From assembly GCF_009192775.1 (NCBI RefSeq), contig NZ_VTFX01000004.1, positions 1 through 64,000 on the forward strand: 64,000 nt of DNA, given 5' to 3'. Under the pieces are notes generated by a model. It did no database searches. It saw only the letters and a program-made list of their open reading frames with translations, and was not told the origin of the DNA. The position numbers and the translations under genes were made by a program. Shown one piece after another: positions 50,432-58,175 of the stretch; the first letter of the stretch is position 1, and every line of letters begins with the position of its first letter. The stretch comes from Arthrobacter yangruifuii. Lineage in GTDB: Bacteria > Actinomycetota > Actinomycetes > Actinomycetales > Micrococcaceae.

Positions 50432-51508
50432 CTACGGTACGCGGTTAAGCCATTCCGCCGTATCGAACTTTTCGGCGACCTTCTCCTCCGCGCGGGCCAG
50501 CTCCTCGTCGCTGATTCCGGCCGTTACGGCGCCGTACCGCGTGGCGAAGGTATCCATCATGGTGGCGATGATGTCCTCGCGCGAGAGCCCGGTCTGCCGC
50601 TTGAGCGGGTCCACCCGCTTCTTGGCACTGGTGGTGCCCTTATCCGAGAGCTTCTCCTTGCCGATCCGCAGCACCTCCACCATCTTGTCCGCGTCGATGT
50701 CATAGGACATGGTCACGTGATGGAGCATCCCGCCGCTGCTGAACCGCTTCTGGGCGGCGCCGCCGATCTTGCCCTGGTCGGTGGCCATGTCATTGAGCGG
50801 GACGTACCAGGCGGAAATGCCGAGTTTCTTCAGGGACTCCATCACCCAGGCATCCAGGAAGGGATAGGAATCCGCGAAGCTCAAACCGTCCACGAGGGAC
50901 TGGGGCAGGTACAGCGAGTAGGTGATGGCATTGCCGTGTTCCATGAACATGGCTCCGCCCCCGGTGATGCGCCGGACCACGGTCACTCCGTGCCGTTCGG
51001 CTCCGTCCGGGTCCACTTCGTTCTTCAGCGACTGGAAGCTGCCGATCACCACGGACGGCGTCTCCCATTCCCAGAACCGCAGCGTCGGATTGCGCTGGCC
51101 GGTGCCGACTTCCTCGGCCAGGACCTCGTCCATCGCCACGTGCATGTGCGTGGAAAGCGGGGTGGGAGGGATGATCTCCCACTGGTGGTCCCCCCAGCCG
51201 GTGGCCTTGCCCAGGGCACGGCGCACGGCGGTGGCTACAGCCTCGGGCGAGAAGCCGAAGAGCACGGCGTCGGGGGCCAGCCCGGAACGCACCGCAGCAG
51301 CGATGTCACCGAACGTCGTCTCGGAGGGCAGTCCTTCGAGGGCGGCATTGATGTCCCCGAGCGCTTCATCCGGCTCCAGGAAGAAGTCGCCGCCGAGGGA
51401 AACGCCGGCCAGCCGGCCGTCACGGACCTCCAGATCCACAACCACCAGTTTGCCGCCGGGAACTTTGTATTCACCGTGCCGGCGTCCGCCGTGTTCTGCG
51501 CTTGTCAT
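50432..51508 (-). CDS. lipoate-protein ligase family protein, accessory domain first
   Basis: A 358-residue member of the biotin/lipoate A/B ligase family. The catalytic part is C-terminal (about 100-358): FWEWETPSVVIGSFQSLKNEVD, VVRRITGGGAMFMEHGNAITYSL and the lysine motif QGKIGGAAQKRF. The first about 95 residues (GEYKVPGGKLVVVDLEV, LGGDFFLEPDEALGDINAAL) look like the lipoate ligase accessory domain, which is C-terminal in E. coli LplA and a separate protein (LplB) in some archaea. So the domain order appears permuted. It would attach lipoate or octanoate to E2/GcvH proteins, or transfer it between them. ATG 51508 with AGAGGAG upstream. Downstream gene: cupin, 60 bases. Confidence 0.85.
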   Translation of the reverse strand: MTSAEHGGRRHGEYKVPGGKLVVVDLEVRDGRLAGVSLGGDFFLEPDEALGDINAALEGLPSETTFGDIAAAVRSGLAPDAVLFGFSPEAVATAVRRALGKATGWGDHQWEIIPPTPLSTHMHVAMDEVLAEEVGTGQRNPTLRFWEWETPSVVIGSFQSLKNEVDPDGAERHGVTVVRRITGGGAMFMEHGNAITYSLYLPQSLVDGLSFADSYPFLDAWVMESLKKLGISAWYVPLNDMATDQGKIGGAAQKRFSSGGMLHHVTMSYDIDADKMVEVLRIGKEKLSDKGTTSAKKRVDPLKRQTGLSREDIIATMMDTFATRYGAVTAGISDEELARAEEKVAEKFDTAEWLNRVP

Positions 51509-51561
51509 CAAGACTCCTCTGCTGGATCCGGTGCCGGGACCGTACGGCCCCCCTTATAGGG

Positions 51562-51594
51562 AAAGGCCCGCCGGGCTGATGCCGGCGGACCTTT
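51562..51594 (-). terminator. hairpin terminator of rpmE2
   Basis: AAAGGCCCGCCGG (51562-51574) and CCGGCGGACCTTT (51582-51594) pair with one wobble around a seven-base loop, 30 bases beyond the L31 stop on the minus strand. A short CTTT/CCC tail follows. Confidence 0.65.
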
Positions 51595-51624
51595 CTCCAA
51601 ATACTGCTGTGTATGCCGAACTGG

Positions 51625-51882
51625 CTACTTCTTGGCGCCGAAGCCCTTGAAGCGGGCGTTGAAGCGCTCCACGCGGCCGGCGGAGTCCATGATGCGCTGC
51701 TTGCCCGTGTAGAACGGGTGCGATGCGGAGGAGATTTCCACCTCGATGAGCGGGTAGGTGTTTCCGTCTTCCCACTCGATCGTCTTGGAGGACGTGGCGG
51801 TGGAGGCCGTCAGGAAAGCGGTGTCGGACGCGAGATCGCGGAAGACAACCGGAGCATACTTGGGGTGGATATCAGACTTCAC
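51625..51882 (-). CDS. rpmE2: 50S ribosomal protein L31 type B
   Basis: The 85-residue protein begins [20 protein letters not shown] and ends [16 protein letters not shown], the type B L31 pattern. It has no cysteine at all, so it is the zinc-free form that can replace the zinc-binding L31 when zinc is scarce; it bridges the ribosomal subunits. The GTG start at 51882 follows GAAGG; the frame is open upstream through the structured leader, which is not L31-like. It stands alone between the lipoate ligase and a lipoprotein gene. I looked for a Zur palindrome upstream and did not find a convincing one. Confidence 0.95.
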   Translation of the reverse strand: MKSDIHPKYAPVVFRDLASDTAFLTASTATSSKTIEWEDGNTYPLIEVEISSASHPFYTGKQRIMDSAGRVERFNARFKGFGAKK

Positions 51883-51965
51883 AGTTTTACCTTCTTTTGG
51901 TGCCTGGATTTTGCCAGGCACAGTGTGGTTGAAAGCTTTATCGGCCGTAGATTCGGCCAGCAACC
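51883..51965 (-). ncRNA. candidate L31 leader RNA (structured 5' UTR)
   Basis: Upstream of rpmE2 two short hairpins follow one another: GGCCG/CGGCC (51943-51947 with 51954-51958, loop of six) and a stronger 8-bp stem GTGCCTGG/CCAGGCAC (51900-51907 with 51914-51921, loop of six). The second ends 18 bases before the start codon. Ribosomal protein L31 leaders have been proposed in Actinobacteria, and this could be one; the match to a known model was not tested. Confidence 0.45.
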
Positions 51966-52000
51966 AATACTAGCGCATTTAGCCATCCGGCGGGAAACAG

Positions 52001-52025
52001 CCCGGCGCGCGTTTTGCGGGCCGGG
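52001..52025 (-). terminator. short hairpin after the lipoprotein gene
   Basis: CCCGGCGCGC (52001-52010) pairs with GCGGGCCGGG (52016-52025) with one mismatch around a GTTTT loop, ten bases beyond the stop of the lipoprotein gene. Confidence 0.45.
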
Positions 52026-52035
52026 ACAACGGGTT

Positions 52036-52977
52036 TCACGGCAGGGCCCGGGCACCCCACTGCGCGTTGACCGCGGTGATGGTCGAAACGATCCCCTGGT
52101 TCAACCCGGAGATTTCGATCCGGACGGGCCGGTAGTAGTCATCAAGCCAGAGCGAGAATGACCCGGCCGGAAGCACGGCGGAGGAGTCTGTTTCCTGCGG
52201 GCCTTCGGACCCGTCTGCCGTGGTGTCGAAGTTTCCGCTGATCTGCGTGCAGGCCGCCCCCTCCAGAGGCACCCCGTACCGCACGGCCACCTCCGGCGCC
52301 GGGGAGAGCAGGGCGGCGACTTTATCCGGCCGCACGGTCAACTCAGCCGCATCGGCGAGGACTGCGGCATAGGCCTCTTCGGCCGAGCCCCGCGGGTCGG
52401 CGGTGATGTCCTTGTCATTTTTCCGCAGTACGCGCTGTCCGTCACGGATATTCACCGCGATTTTCCCATCCGTGCCCCGAAGGGTCATGGCGAACCCGGG
52501 ACCGGTGGCAAAGCGGATGGTGTAGGTGTCCGCGGGGAGCCAGCTGGTGTCGGTCTGCAGGGTTTGAATGCCGCCCTCCCCCGCAGCCATGGCTGCGGCC
52601 ACGCAGGTCCCCGCTTCGGCACCGGACATGGGCTCCGGATCGCGGCGAAGCAGCCATTGGCAGGCGTCCTGGACGGGCTGCGGCATCCCGGTCTGTGTCC
52701 CGGTAACCCCCACGTGCGGTATTGCGGCGGCGGGGTCTGAGGCAGCCGGGGCGGAGGCAGCGGCTTCCTGGCCAGGGGATTCCAACGCCGTCGGTGTCGG
52801 CGACCCGGTGCCGGACGGTGCTGCCGGAACGGATCCGGTTCCGAGCGGTGACGCCGACGCGGAAGCCTCACGTTCCTGCACCTGTTGCGCCGTTGGCCCG
52901 CAGGCCGACACCGTCAGCAGCAGCCCGGTGCACACCGCCAGGACACTTCCTGGCCGGGTCCTTGCACGGGATTGCAT
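52036..52977 (-). CDS. putative lipoprotein of unknown function
   Basis: I do not recognise the family. The 313-residue product has a lipoprotein signal peptide (RPGSVLAVCTGLLLTVSAC) with lipidated Cys26, then a Ser/Ala/Pro/Thr-rich linker of about 90 residues and a C-terminal domain of about 190 residues with beta-strand character (DTYTIRFATGPGFAMTLRG, FSLWLDDYYRPVRIEISGL). The general layout recalls actinobacterial LppX/LprG-like lipid-binding lipoproteins, but that is only a resemblance. The start at 52977 is set by the signal peptide; upstream in-frame codons are not. It lies 96 bases downstream of the SpoU methyltransferase gene, same strand. Confidence 0.8.
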   Translation of the reverse strand: MQSRARTRPGSVLAVCTGLLLTVSACGPTAQQVQEREASASASPLGTGSVPAAPSGTGSPTPTALESPGQEAAASAPAASDPAAAIPHVGVTGTQTGMPQPVQDACQWLLRRDPEPMSGAEAGTCVAAAMAAGEGGIQTLQTDTSWLPADTYTIRFATGPGFAMTLRGTDGKIAVNIRDGQRVLRKNDKDITADPRGSAEEAYAAVLADAAELTVRPDKVAALLSPAPEVAVRYGVPLEGAACTQISGNFDTTADGSEGPQETDSSAVLPAGSFSLWLDDYYRPVRIEISGLNQGIVSTITAVNAQWGARALP

Positions 52978-53073
52978 GGCAGCTCCGCTGGCGTCCTCAG
53001 AGGGGTGGGGTAACGGCCATAGTCTCGCACCCGACGCGCCGCGGGGTAAGGGCAGCGGGCTTTCCTGCACCCG

Positions 53074-53877
53074 TTAGGGGCGACACTCCCAGAAAGCCAC
53101 GGCGCTGGCGGCGGCCACGTTCAGCGAATCGACGCCGCCGCTCATCGGGATGCGCACCGCCAAGTCGACGCCGGCCAGCGTGGTGTCGGCCAATCCGTCA
53201 CCCTCGGTGCCAAGGATCAGGGCCAGGCGTTCGTCGCGGCGGGCGCTGAGTTCATCCAGGGTCAGGGAATCTTCGCGCAGGGCCAGGGCAGCAGTGACGA
53301 ACCCGGCGTCCCGCAGCTGCTCCAGCTGGCCGGGCCAGTCTGTCAGCCGCACCCAGGGAACCTGGAAGACGGCGCCCATGCTGACCCGGATGGCCCGGCG
53401 GTACAGGGGATCCGCACAGCGCGGGGTCACGAGGACGGCATCCACCTGCAGGGCGGCGGCCGAACGGAAAATCGCACCGATATTGGTGTGGTCGACTATG
53501 TCTTCCAGCACGGCCACGCGGCGCGAGGATGCCAGCAGCGCAGACAGCTCCAGCGGAGCGGGCCGCTCCATGGCCGCCAGGGCACCGCGGTGCAGGTGGA
53601 AACCGGTGATCTCCTCGAGCACCTCGGACGTGCCGACGAAAGCGGGCACGTCCGGGAACCTGTCCAGGATGTCCCGCAGATCATCAAGCCACTTCTCGGC
53701 CAGGAAGAAGGACCGCGGACGGTGGCCGGCGTCCACGGCGCGGCGCAGCACCTTGGAGGATTCTGCAATGTACATGCCCTCCTCCGGCTCCCGGCGCTTC
53801 CGGAGGGAGGTGTCCGTGAGGGAGGTGTAGTCCCGCACGCGCGGATCGTCGGCGGACTGCAGGTACTGGAGGTTCAC
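53074..53877 (-). CDS. TrmH/SpoU-family RNA 2'-O-methyltransferase
   Basis: The 267-residue SPOUT enzyme methylates ribose in rRNA or tRNA. It has an N-terminal substrate-binding domain (EEGMYIAESSKVLRRAVDAGH) and the trefoil-knot catalytic domain with DHTNIGAIFRSAAAL (motif 1 with catalytic Arg), LILGTEGDGL (motif 2) and VRIPMSGGVDSLNVAAASAV (motif 3). GTG start at 53877, 15 bases after the ABC ATPase stop, so both are probably one transcript. The target nucleotide cannot be named from sequence; 23S rRNA G2251-type or tsnR-type sites are family options. Length and motifs are complete. Confidence 0.91.
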   Translation of the reverse strand: MNLQYLQSADDPRVRDYTSLTDTSLRKRREPEEGMYIAESSKVLRRAVDAGHRPRSFFLAEKWLDDLRDILDRFPDVPAFVGTSEVLEEITGFHLHRGALAAMERPAPLELSALLASSRRVAVLEDIVDHTNIGAIFRSAAALQVDAVLVTPRCADPLYRRAIRVSMGAVFQVPWVRLTDWPGQLEQLRDAGFVTAALALREDSLTLDELSARRDERLALILGTEGDGLADTTLAGVDLAVRIPMSGGVDSLNVAAASAVAFWECRP

Positions 53878-53892
53878 CCGGGGACCTGCTGC

Positions 53893-54681
53893 CTAGCTGC
53901 GCCGGGCGGTGGCCGAGTACCGGCCGCCCTCGCGGCGCAGTTCCACCGGCAGGTCAAAGGCGGTGCTCAGGTGTTCTTCGGTGAAGACCTCGTCGATGGG
54001 GCCGGACGCCACCACGCCGCCGTCGCGCAGCAGCAGGGCGTGCGTAAAGCCGGTGGGGACCTCTTCGAGGTGGTGGGTCACCAGGACCATGGCCGGTGCT
54101 TCCTCGTCACGGGCCAGCTCGCCCAGACGGAAAAGCAGATCCTCGCGGCCGGAGAGGTCCAGGCCCGCGGCCGGCTCATCAAGAAGCAGCAGTTCCGGGT
54201 CCGTCATCAGGGCACGCGCAATCTGCACCCGTTTGCGCTCACCCTCGCTGAGCGAGGAGAAGCGGCGGTTCATGAAGGTGGACATGCCCCACTCGTGCAG
54301 GAGATTGAAGGCGCGGCGCTCATCAAGCTTTTCGTACTTCTCACGCCAGCGGCCCGTCATCCCGTAGGAGGCAGTGACCACCACGTTGAGGACCGTTTCG
54401 TCGTCGGGGATCTGCCCGGCGAGGGCAGCGGAGGCCAGGCCGATGCGGGGGCGGAGCTCGAAAACGTCCACGGCTCCGAGGACTTCCTCCAGGATGCCCG
54501 CTACGCCCCGGGTGGGGTGCATCCGGCCGCCGGCAATCTGCAGCAACGTGGTCTTGCCGGCGCCGTTGGGGCCCATGACCACCCAGCGCTCCCCCTCCTT
54601 GACCTGCCAGTCAACGCCGTCCAAAAGGGTTTTCCCGCCACGTACAACGCTGACACCGGCAAATTCAAGAACATCACTCAT
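53893..54681 (-). CDS. ABC transporter ATP-binding protein
   Basis: The 262-residue ATPase has Walker A MGPNGAGKTTLLQ, the signature SLSEGERKRVQIARAL, Walker B LLLLDEPAAGLDL and the H-loop VTHHLEEVP. No permease gene is adjacent, so it is either an orphan or works with a distant partner. It resembles the E. coli ModF/YheS-like group and the M. tuberculosis Rv3041c protein, which also neighbours serB. Start chosen at MSDVLEFAG (54681); an ATG four codons upstream is possible. It is divergent from serB across 140 bases and is followed by the SpoU gene. Confidence 0.88.
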   Translation of the reverse strand: MSDVLEFAGVSVVRGGKTLLDGVDWQVKEGERWVVMGPNGAGKTTLLQIAGGRMHPTRGVAGILEEVLGAVDVFELRPRIGLASAALAGQIPDDETVLNVVVTASYGMTGRWREKYEKLDERRAFNLLHEWGMSTFMNRRFSSLSEGERKRVQIARALMTDPELLLLDEPAAGLDLSGREDLLFRLGELARDEEAPAMVLVTHHLEEVPTGFTHALLLRDGGVVASGPIDEVFTEEHLSTAFDLPVELRREGGRYSATARRS

Positions 54682-54821
54682 AGCACTAGACATTAGGCTA
54701 AGGAAAGGGGCATTGGCGAAACGATACGCTTTCCCGGCCACGCAGCCGCGGCTGCGAAACCCCCGTACCGAACAGGTACCCCCGCCCCGAACCGAGCCCC
54801 GAAGCGAGCAGAACGGAAGCC

Positions 54822-55727
54822 ATGCCGAACTCCCCCGAATACAGTGTCGTCAGCTACGGGAAGGACCTGTCCGACGCCTATCTTGGCGCGGTGCAGGCCG
54901 CCGTGTCCGGGCTGGGGGCGCGGATCCTGGAACTGGAGAACGCCGCGGGGAACGGTTACACGGTGTCCAAGCTTTATGTGGAGTACGACGGCGGCCTTTC
55001 CCGGCTGCGGCGCACCGTCGCCGCGGCGTCCGCAGCCGTACCGGCAAAGCCGGGAGGGGAGCACAGCGCCGTGGTTCCGCCGTCGCTGCTGGTCCAGGCA
55101 CGGAAGCTGTTGGTGCTGGACGTGGACTCGACCCTGATCCGGCAGGAGGTTATCGAACTGCTGGCGGCCCATGCGGGACGTGAAGCGGAGGTGGCCGCCG
55201 TGACCGAGGCGGCCATGCGCGGTGAACTGGATTTCGCTGCGAGCCTGCATGCCCGCGTCAAGACGCTTGCCGGGCTGCCGGCATCCGTCATTGACGAAGT
55301 AGGCGCCCGGATTGAGTTGTCCGACGGAGCCGAGCTGCTGGTGAAGGAGTTCCTCGCTGCCGGGCACGGCGTTGCGGTGGTTTCCGGCGGGTTCAGCCAG
55401 GTGCTGGATCCTTTGGCCGACCGACTGCAGCTCACTTTCCGGCGGGCGAACCTGCTGGAAATCGAGGACGGGGTGCTGACCGGTGCCGTGTCCGGGGAGG
55501 TGGTGGACCGCGCGGTCAAGGCCCGCTCACTGGCCGAATGGGCCCGGGAGCTGGAGGTGGCACCGGAGCACACCGTTGCGGTGGGCGACGGCGCCAATGA
55601 TCTGGACATGCTTGCGGCGGCCGCACTGGGAGTGGCGTTCAACGCCAAACCGGCAGTGCAGGCCGCCGCGGATGCCGTGCTGAACCTGCCCGCTTTGGAC
55701 GTGGTGCAGCACTTCGTGAAGCTCTAG
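54822..55727 (+). CDS. serB: phosphoserine phosphatase SerB
   Basis: The 301-residue enzyme dephosphorylates L-phosphoserine, the last step of serine synthesis. The HAD motifs are clear: LLVLDVDSTLIRQEV with nucleophile Asp100 and Asp102, VVSGGFSQVLDPLA (motif II Ser), and VGDGANDLDMLAAA (motif III). The first about 90 residues form an ACT-like regulatory domain, shorter than the double ACT of mycobacterial SerB2. ATG at 54822 with GGAAG close upstream. It is divergent from the ABC ATPase gene, and its stop overlaps the convergent SDR gene by four bases. No other serine synthesis gene is nearby. Confidence 0.94.
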   Translation: MPNSPEYSVVSYGKDLSDAYLGAVQAAVSGLGARILELENAAGNGYTVSKLYVEYDGGLSRLRRTVAAASAAVPAKPGGEHSAVVPPSLLVQARKLLVLDVDSTLIRQEVIELLAAHAGREAEVAAVTEAAMRGELDFAASLHARVKTLAGLPASVIDEVGARIELSDGAELLVKEFLAAGHGVAVVSGGFSQVLDPLADRLQLTFRRANLLEIEDGVLTGAVSGEVVDRAVKARSLAEWARELEVAPEHTVAVGDGANDLDMLAAAALGVAFNAKPAVQAAADAVLNLPALDVVQHFVKL

Positions 55728-56500
55728 GCGGGGTCGCCCGCCGTCTCAGCTGCCGCACCGGCGGAGAGGTAATCCGCCCCGCCCACATATTCGGTGTGCC
55801 CGGACGGCACGTCGGCTGTGGCCATGCGGGCCACCTCGGCGCCGAACTCGGCCACGGAGTACAGCCGGCCGGCTTCCTCCCGGCGGGCTTCGATGGCGCC
55901 CGGGTTTGCCCGGTCCAGCAGAGTCGCCGTCACGGTGCCTTCGATCATGTCTCCGGAGACCACCACCAGGGTGATGCCCTTCTCCTCGAGCTGCGGGAGC
56001 ATGCTGCGGAGCGCATCTTCGCCGGCCCGCTTGCTGAGGGCCACCGCTTCGTATTCGGGCATGGTGGGAACGGACTTGATGAAGTGCGCCTGGTGGCTGG
56101 TGACGAAGACCACCCGCGAACCGGCCGGCATTACTTCCACGGCGGCACTGAGCATGTTGACCTGCGCGTCGCGGTTCAGCTTCAGCGCGTAGTCCTCGCC
56201 CATGCCCGTCTCCATGCCGCCGGAGGCGTTGAGCACCAGGACGTCCAGGCCGCCGAAGTTCTCCCGGGCTGCGGCGATCAGCGCTGCCGGCCCTTCGGGC
56301 ACGGTCAGGTCGGCACCTATGGCGACCGCGCGGCCGCCGTCGGCCTCGATAGCCGCCACGACCTTATTGGCGCGAGGTGCCTTCTGCCGGTAGTTGACCA
56401 CTACGCCGGCACCTTCGGCGGCCAGGTACTTCGCCACCTCGGCACCGATACCGCGTGATGATCCGGTGACAATCGCGGCTTTGCCGTCCAGCAGGCCCAT
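55724..56500 (-). CDS. SDR-family oxidoreductase with atypical active site
   Basis: A 258-residue Rossmann protein with the NAD(P) motif VTGSSRGIGAEVAKYL (residues 12-27) and NASGG, but a deviating catalytic site. The Ser is at 135 (VTSHQAH), the Lys at 157 in ALSKRAGEDAL, and four residues before the Lys, where SDRs carry Tyr, is Val153; the only near Tyr is Tyr150. This YEAVALSKRAG pattern seems to be shared by a group of actinobacterial proteins, so it is probably a lineage trait. Substrate unknown. ATG with AAAAGGAG upstream. It lies 120 bases downstream of fabG, past a strong hairpin. Confidence 0.86.
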   Translation of the reverse strand: MGLLDGKAAIVTGSSRGIGAEVAKYLAAEGAGVVVNYRQKAPRANKVVAAIEADGGRAVAIGADLTVPEGPAALIAAARENFGGLDVLVLNASGGMETGMGEDYALKLNRDAQVNMLSAAVEVMPAGSRVVFVTSHQAHFIKSVPTMPEYEAVALSKRAGEDALRSMLPQLEEKGITLVVVSGDMIEGTVTATLLDRANPGAIEARREEAGRLYSVAEFGAEVARMATADVPSGHTEYVGGADYLSAGAAAETAGDPA

Positions 56501-56563
56501 GGGAACTCCTTTTGTAGAAAGTGTCTAAGCGTCTTGCTCTCCGAACCCATCCTGCCAGCCGGC

Positions 56564-56610
56564 GGCCCGCCCGGCATTTGAGGAAACCTCCAAGGAATGC
56601 CGGGCGGGCC
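56564..56610 (-). terminator. hairpin terminator after fabG
   Basis: A perfect 15-bp stem (arms 56564-56578 and 56596-56610) with a 17-base loop that itself holds GAGG-AAA-CCTC lies ten bases beyond the fabG stop. No T run. It separates fabG from the downstream SDR gene. Confidence 0.65.
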
Positions 56611-56620
56611 GTTGGCGGGG

Positions 56621-57349
56621 CTAGTGTCCCATGCCCAGGCCGCCGTCGACCGGGATGACCGCACCGGAAATGTAGCCGGCTTCCTCTCCGGCGATCCAGC
56701 GCACCACGTTCGCCACTTCCTCGGGTTCGGCGAACCGGCCGGCAGGAATGGAAGAGAGGTAGTTCTTCTGGGTGTCCTCGGGCAGGGCGCGGGTCATGTC
56801 GGTGTTGATGAATCCGGGTGCCACAACGTTGGCCGTGATGTTGCGGGAACCGAGTTCGCGCGTGAGGGAACGGGCAATGCCGATCAGCCCCGACTTGGAG
56901 GCGGCGTAGTTGATCTGCCCGGGAGAACCGTAGAGGCCGACCACCGAGGAGATCAGCACCACGCGGCCCTTCTTCATCCGCAGCATGCCCTTGGATGCGC
57001 GCTTGACCACCCGGAAGGCTCCGGTGAGGTTGGTGTCGATCACGTCGGAAAAGTCATCTTCGCTCATCCGCAGCAGCAGCGTGTCCCGGGTGATCCCTGC
57101 GTTGGCCACGAGGACCTCGACCGGGCCGTGGGCGGCCTCCACCTCGGTGAATGCGGCGTCGACCGATGCCATATCCGTCACATCCGCCTTCACGCCCAGC
57201 ATGCCGGCGGGCACCTCGCCGCTGCGGTAGGTGATGGCCACGCGGTCCCCTGCGGCCAGGAACGACTTGGCGATTGCCAGCCCGATTCCGCGGTTTCCTC
57301 CGGTGATCAGGACGCTGCGGCCGGATTCGTTCTCTGGGGTGTTCTGCAT
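56621..57349 (-). CDS. fabG: 3-oxoacyl-ACP reductase FabG
   Basis: The 242-residue canonical FabG reduces 3-oxoacyl-ACP in fatty acid elongation. It has LITGGNRGIGLAIAKSF, VANAGITRDTLLLRMSEDDF, catalytic Ser in LISSVVGLYGS and YAASKSGLIGIARSLTRELG, and VVAPGFINTDMT. The size and motifs match the MabA/FabG1 type. ATG with AAGGA upstream. It is divergent from the DUF3099 gene across 136 bases; the fabG-DUF3099-SURF1 neighbourhood is common in actinobacteria. No enoyl reductase or inhA gene is adjacent, unlike in mycobacteria. Confidence 0.93.
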   Translation of the reverse strand: MQNTPENESGRSVLITGGNRGIGLAIAKSFLAAGDRVAITYRSGEVPAGMLGVKADVTDMASVDAAFTEVEAAHGPVEVLVANAGITRDTLLLRMSEDDFSDVIDTNLTGAFRVVKRASKGMLRMKKGRVVLISSVVGLYGSPGQINYAASKSGLIGIARSLTRELGSRNITANVVAPGFINTDMTRALPEDTQKNYLSSIPAGRFAEPEEVANVVRWIAGEEAGYISGAVIPVDGGLGMGH

Positions 57350-57485
57350 GGATGGTCCTTCTTTCAGCCAGCTGTTGGGGTTGCCTTGATCCTACGTGCG
57401 CCGGATTCAACTTCTACAACGCGGCCGCTAGTGAGAGAATGAACAAACCTGTTTGGAGGGTGATGAGGACTACCAATGGCTACTG

Positions 57486-57911
57486 ATGGCTAAGGACACG
57501 AACCGCGGGGAGAGCATCCCTCGAATCACGGACGCGCCCAGCCCGCACACAGACGAAATGCACGGCCGCATGCTCAAATACGGGGTGTCCATGGGCATCC
57601 GCGTGGTCTGCCTGTTCCTGATGTTCTTCGTTCACGGCTGGCTGTTATGGGTGGTGATCGCCGGTGCCGTGGTGATCCCCTACTTTGCCGTCATCATCGC
57701 CAACGGCGGCTCGGATACACGCCTCATGACCGCTACCGACGCGATGATTGACCGTCCGCCGGTTACCGAGCTGGAAGCTCCGCGGGTGGCCGACGAACCG
57801 GGAGAAACCCCCGAGACCACTGTGTTGGCGGGTGAAATCGTAGACAACGACGACGACGAAACCACCGGCACCACTATGAACACCGGCACCAACAACGAAG
57901 ACAAGGCCTGA
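57486..57911 (+). CDS. DUF3099-family membrane protein
   Basis: A 141-residue protein of the actinobacterial DUF3099 family: short polar N-terminus (RGESIPRITDAPSPHTDEM), two membrane helices close together (about residues 37-52 and 56-77, MGIRVVCLFLMFFVHGWLLWVVIAGAVVIPYFAVII), then an acidic, Thr/Glu-rich tail. Function unknown. Start chosen at ATG 57486 (MAKDTNRG); the TTG frame upstream to 57453 is open but has no ribosome site placed for it. A five-codon open frame (57476-57493) in another frame overlaps the start. It is followed nine bases later by the small Cys-rich gene and then SURF1 on the same strand. Confidence 0.84.
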   Translation: MAKDTNRGESIPRITDAPSPHTDEMHGRMLKYGVSMGIRVVCLFLMFFVHGWLLWVVIAGAVVIPYFAVIIANGGSDTRLMTATDAMIDRPPVTELEAPRVADEPGETPETTVLAGEIVDNDDDETTGTTMNTGTNNEDKA

Positions 57912-57920
57912 TTCTCCAGC

Positions 57921-58175
57921 ATGAACCTTCTCGATTCACTCTCCGGCAACTCCGGCAACTCCGCCGACGACGCCGGCACCCCGGTGTGCTCCCGAAAGGC
58001 CTGCCGGCTCGACGCGGCCTGGCGTCTGCTGTGGAACAACCCCCGGATCCACACCCCGGAGCGGCGCAAGACCTGGTTGTCCTGCGATGAACACCGCGAG
58101 TGGCTGGAGGACTATCTGCGTACCCGAGGCCTCTGGAAGGAAACCCTTCCCTTGGGCGAAGGCGGGGCCCAGTAG
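57921..58175 (+). CDS. small conserved protein with C-x4-C and C-x2-H
   Basis: I do not recognise a named family. The 84-residue soluble protein has PVCSRKACRLDAAWRLLWNNPRIHTPERRKTW followed by LSCDEHREWLEDYL. Cys23, Cys28, Cys55 and His58 could bind one zinc or other metal ion; two Trp-rich helices lie between the pairs. Homologues in actinobacteria often sit between DUF3099 and SURF1 genes, as here (nine bases after the first, none before the second). The SURF1 ATG follows its stop directly, so the two are co-translated. A link to cytochrome oxidase assembly is inferred from position only. Confidence 0.8.
   Translation: MNLLDSLSGNSGNSADDAGTPVCSRKACRLDAAWRLLWNNPRIHTPERRKTWLSCDEHREWLEDYLRTRGLWKETLPLGEGGAQ

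Noticed and set aside
51883-52035. Zur binding site upstream of rpmE2
   Set aside because: No palindrome of the TGATAATGATTATCA type is present; only RNA-type hairpins were found.
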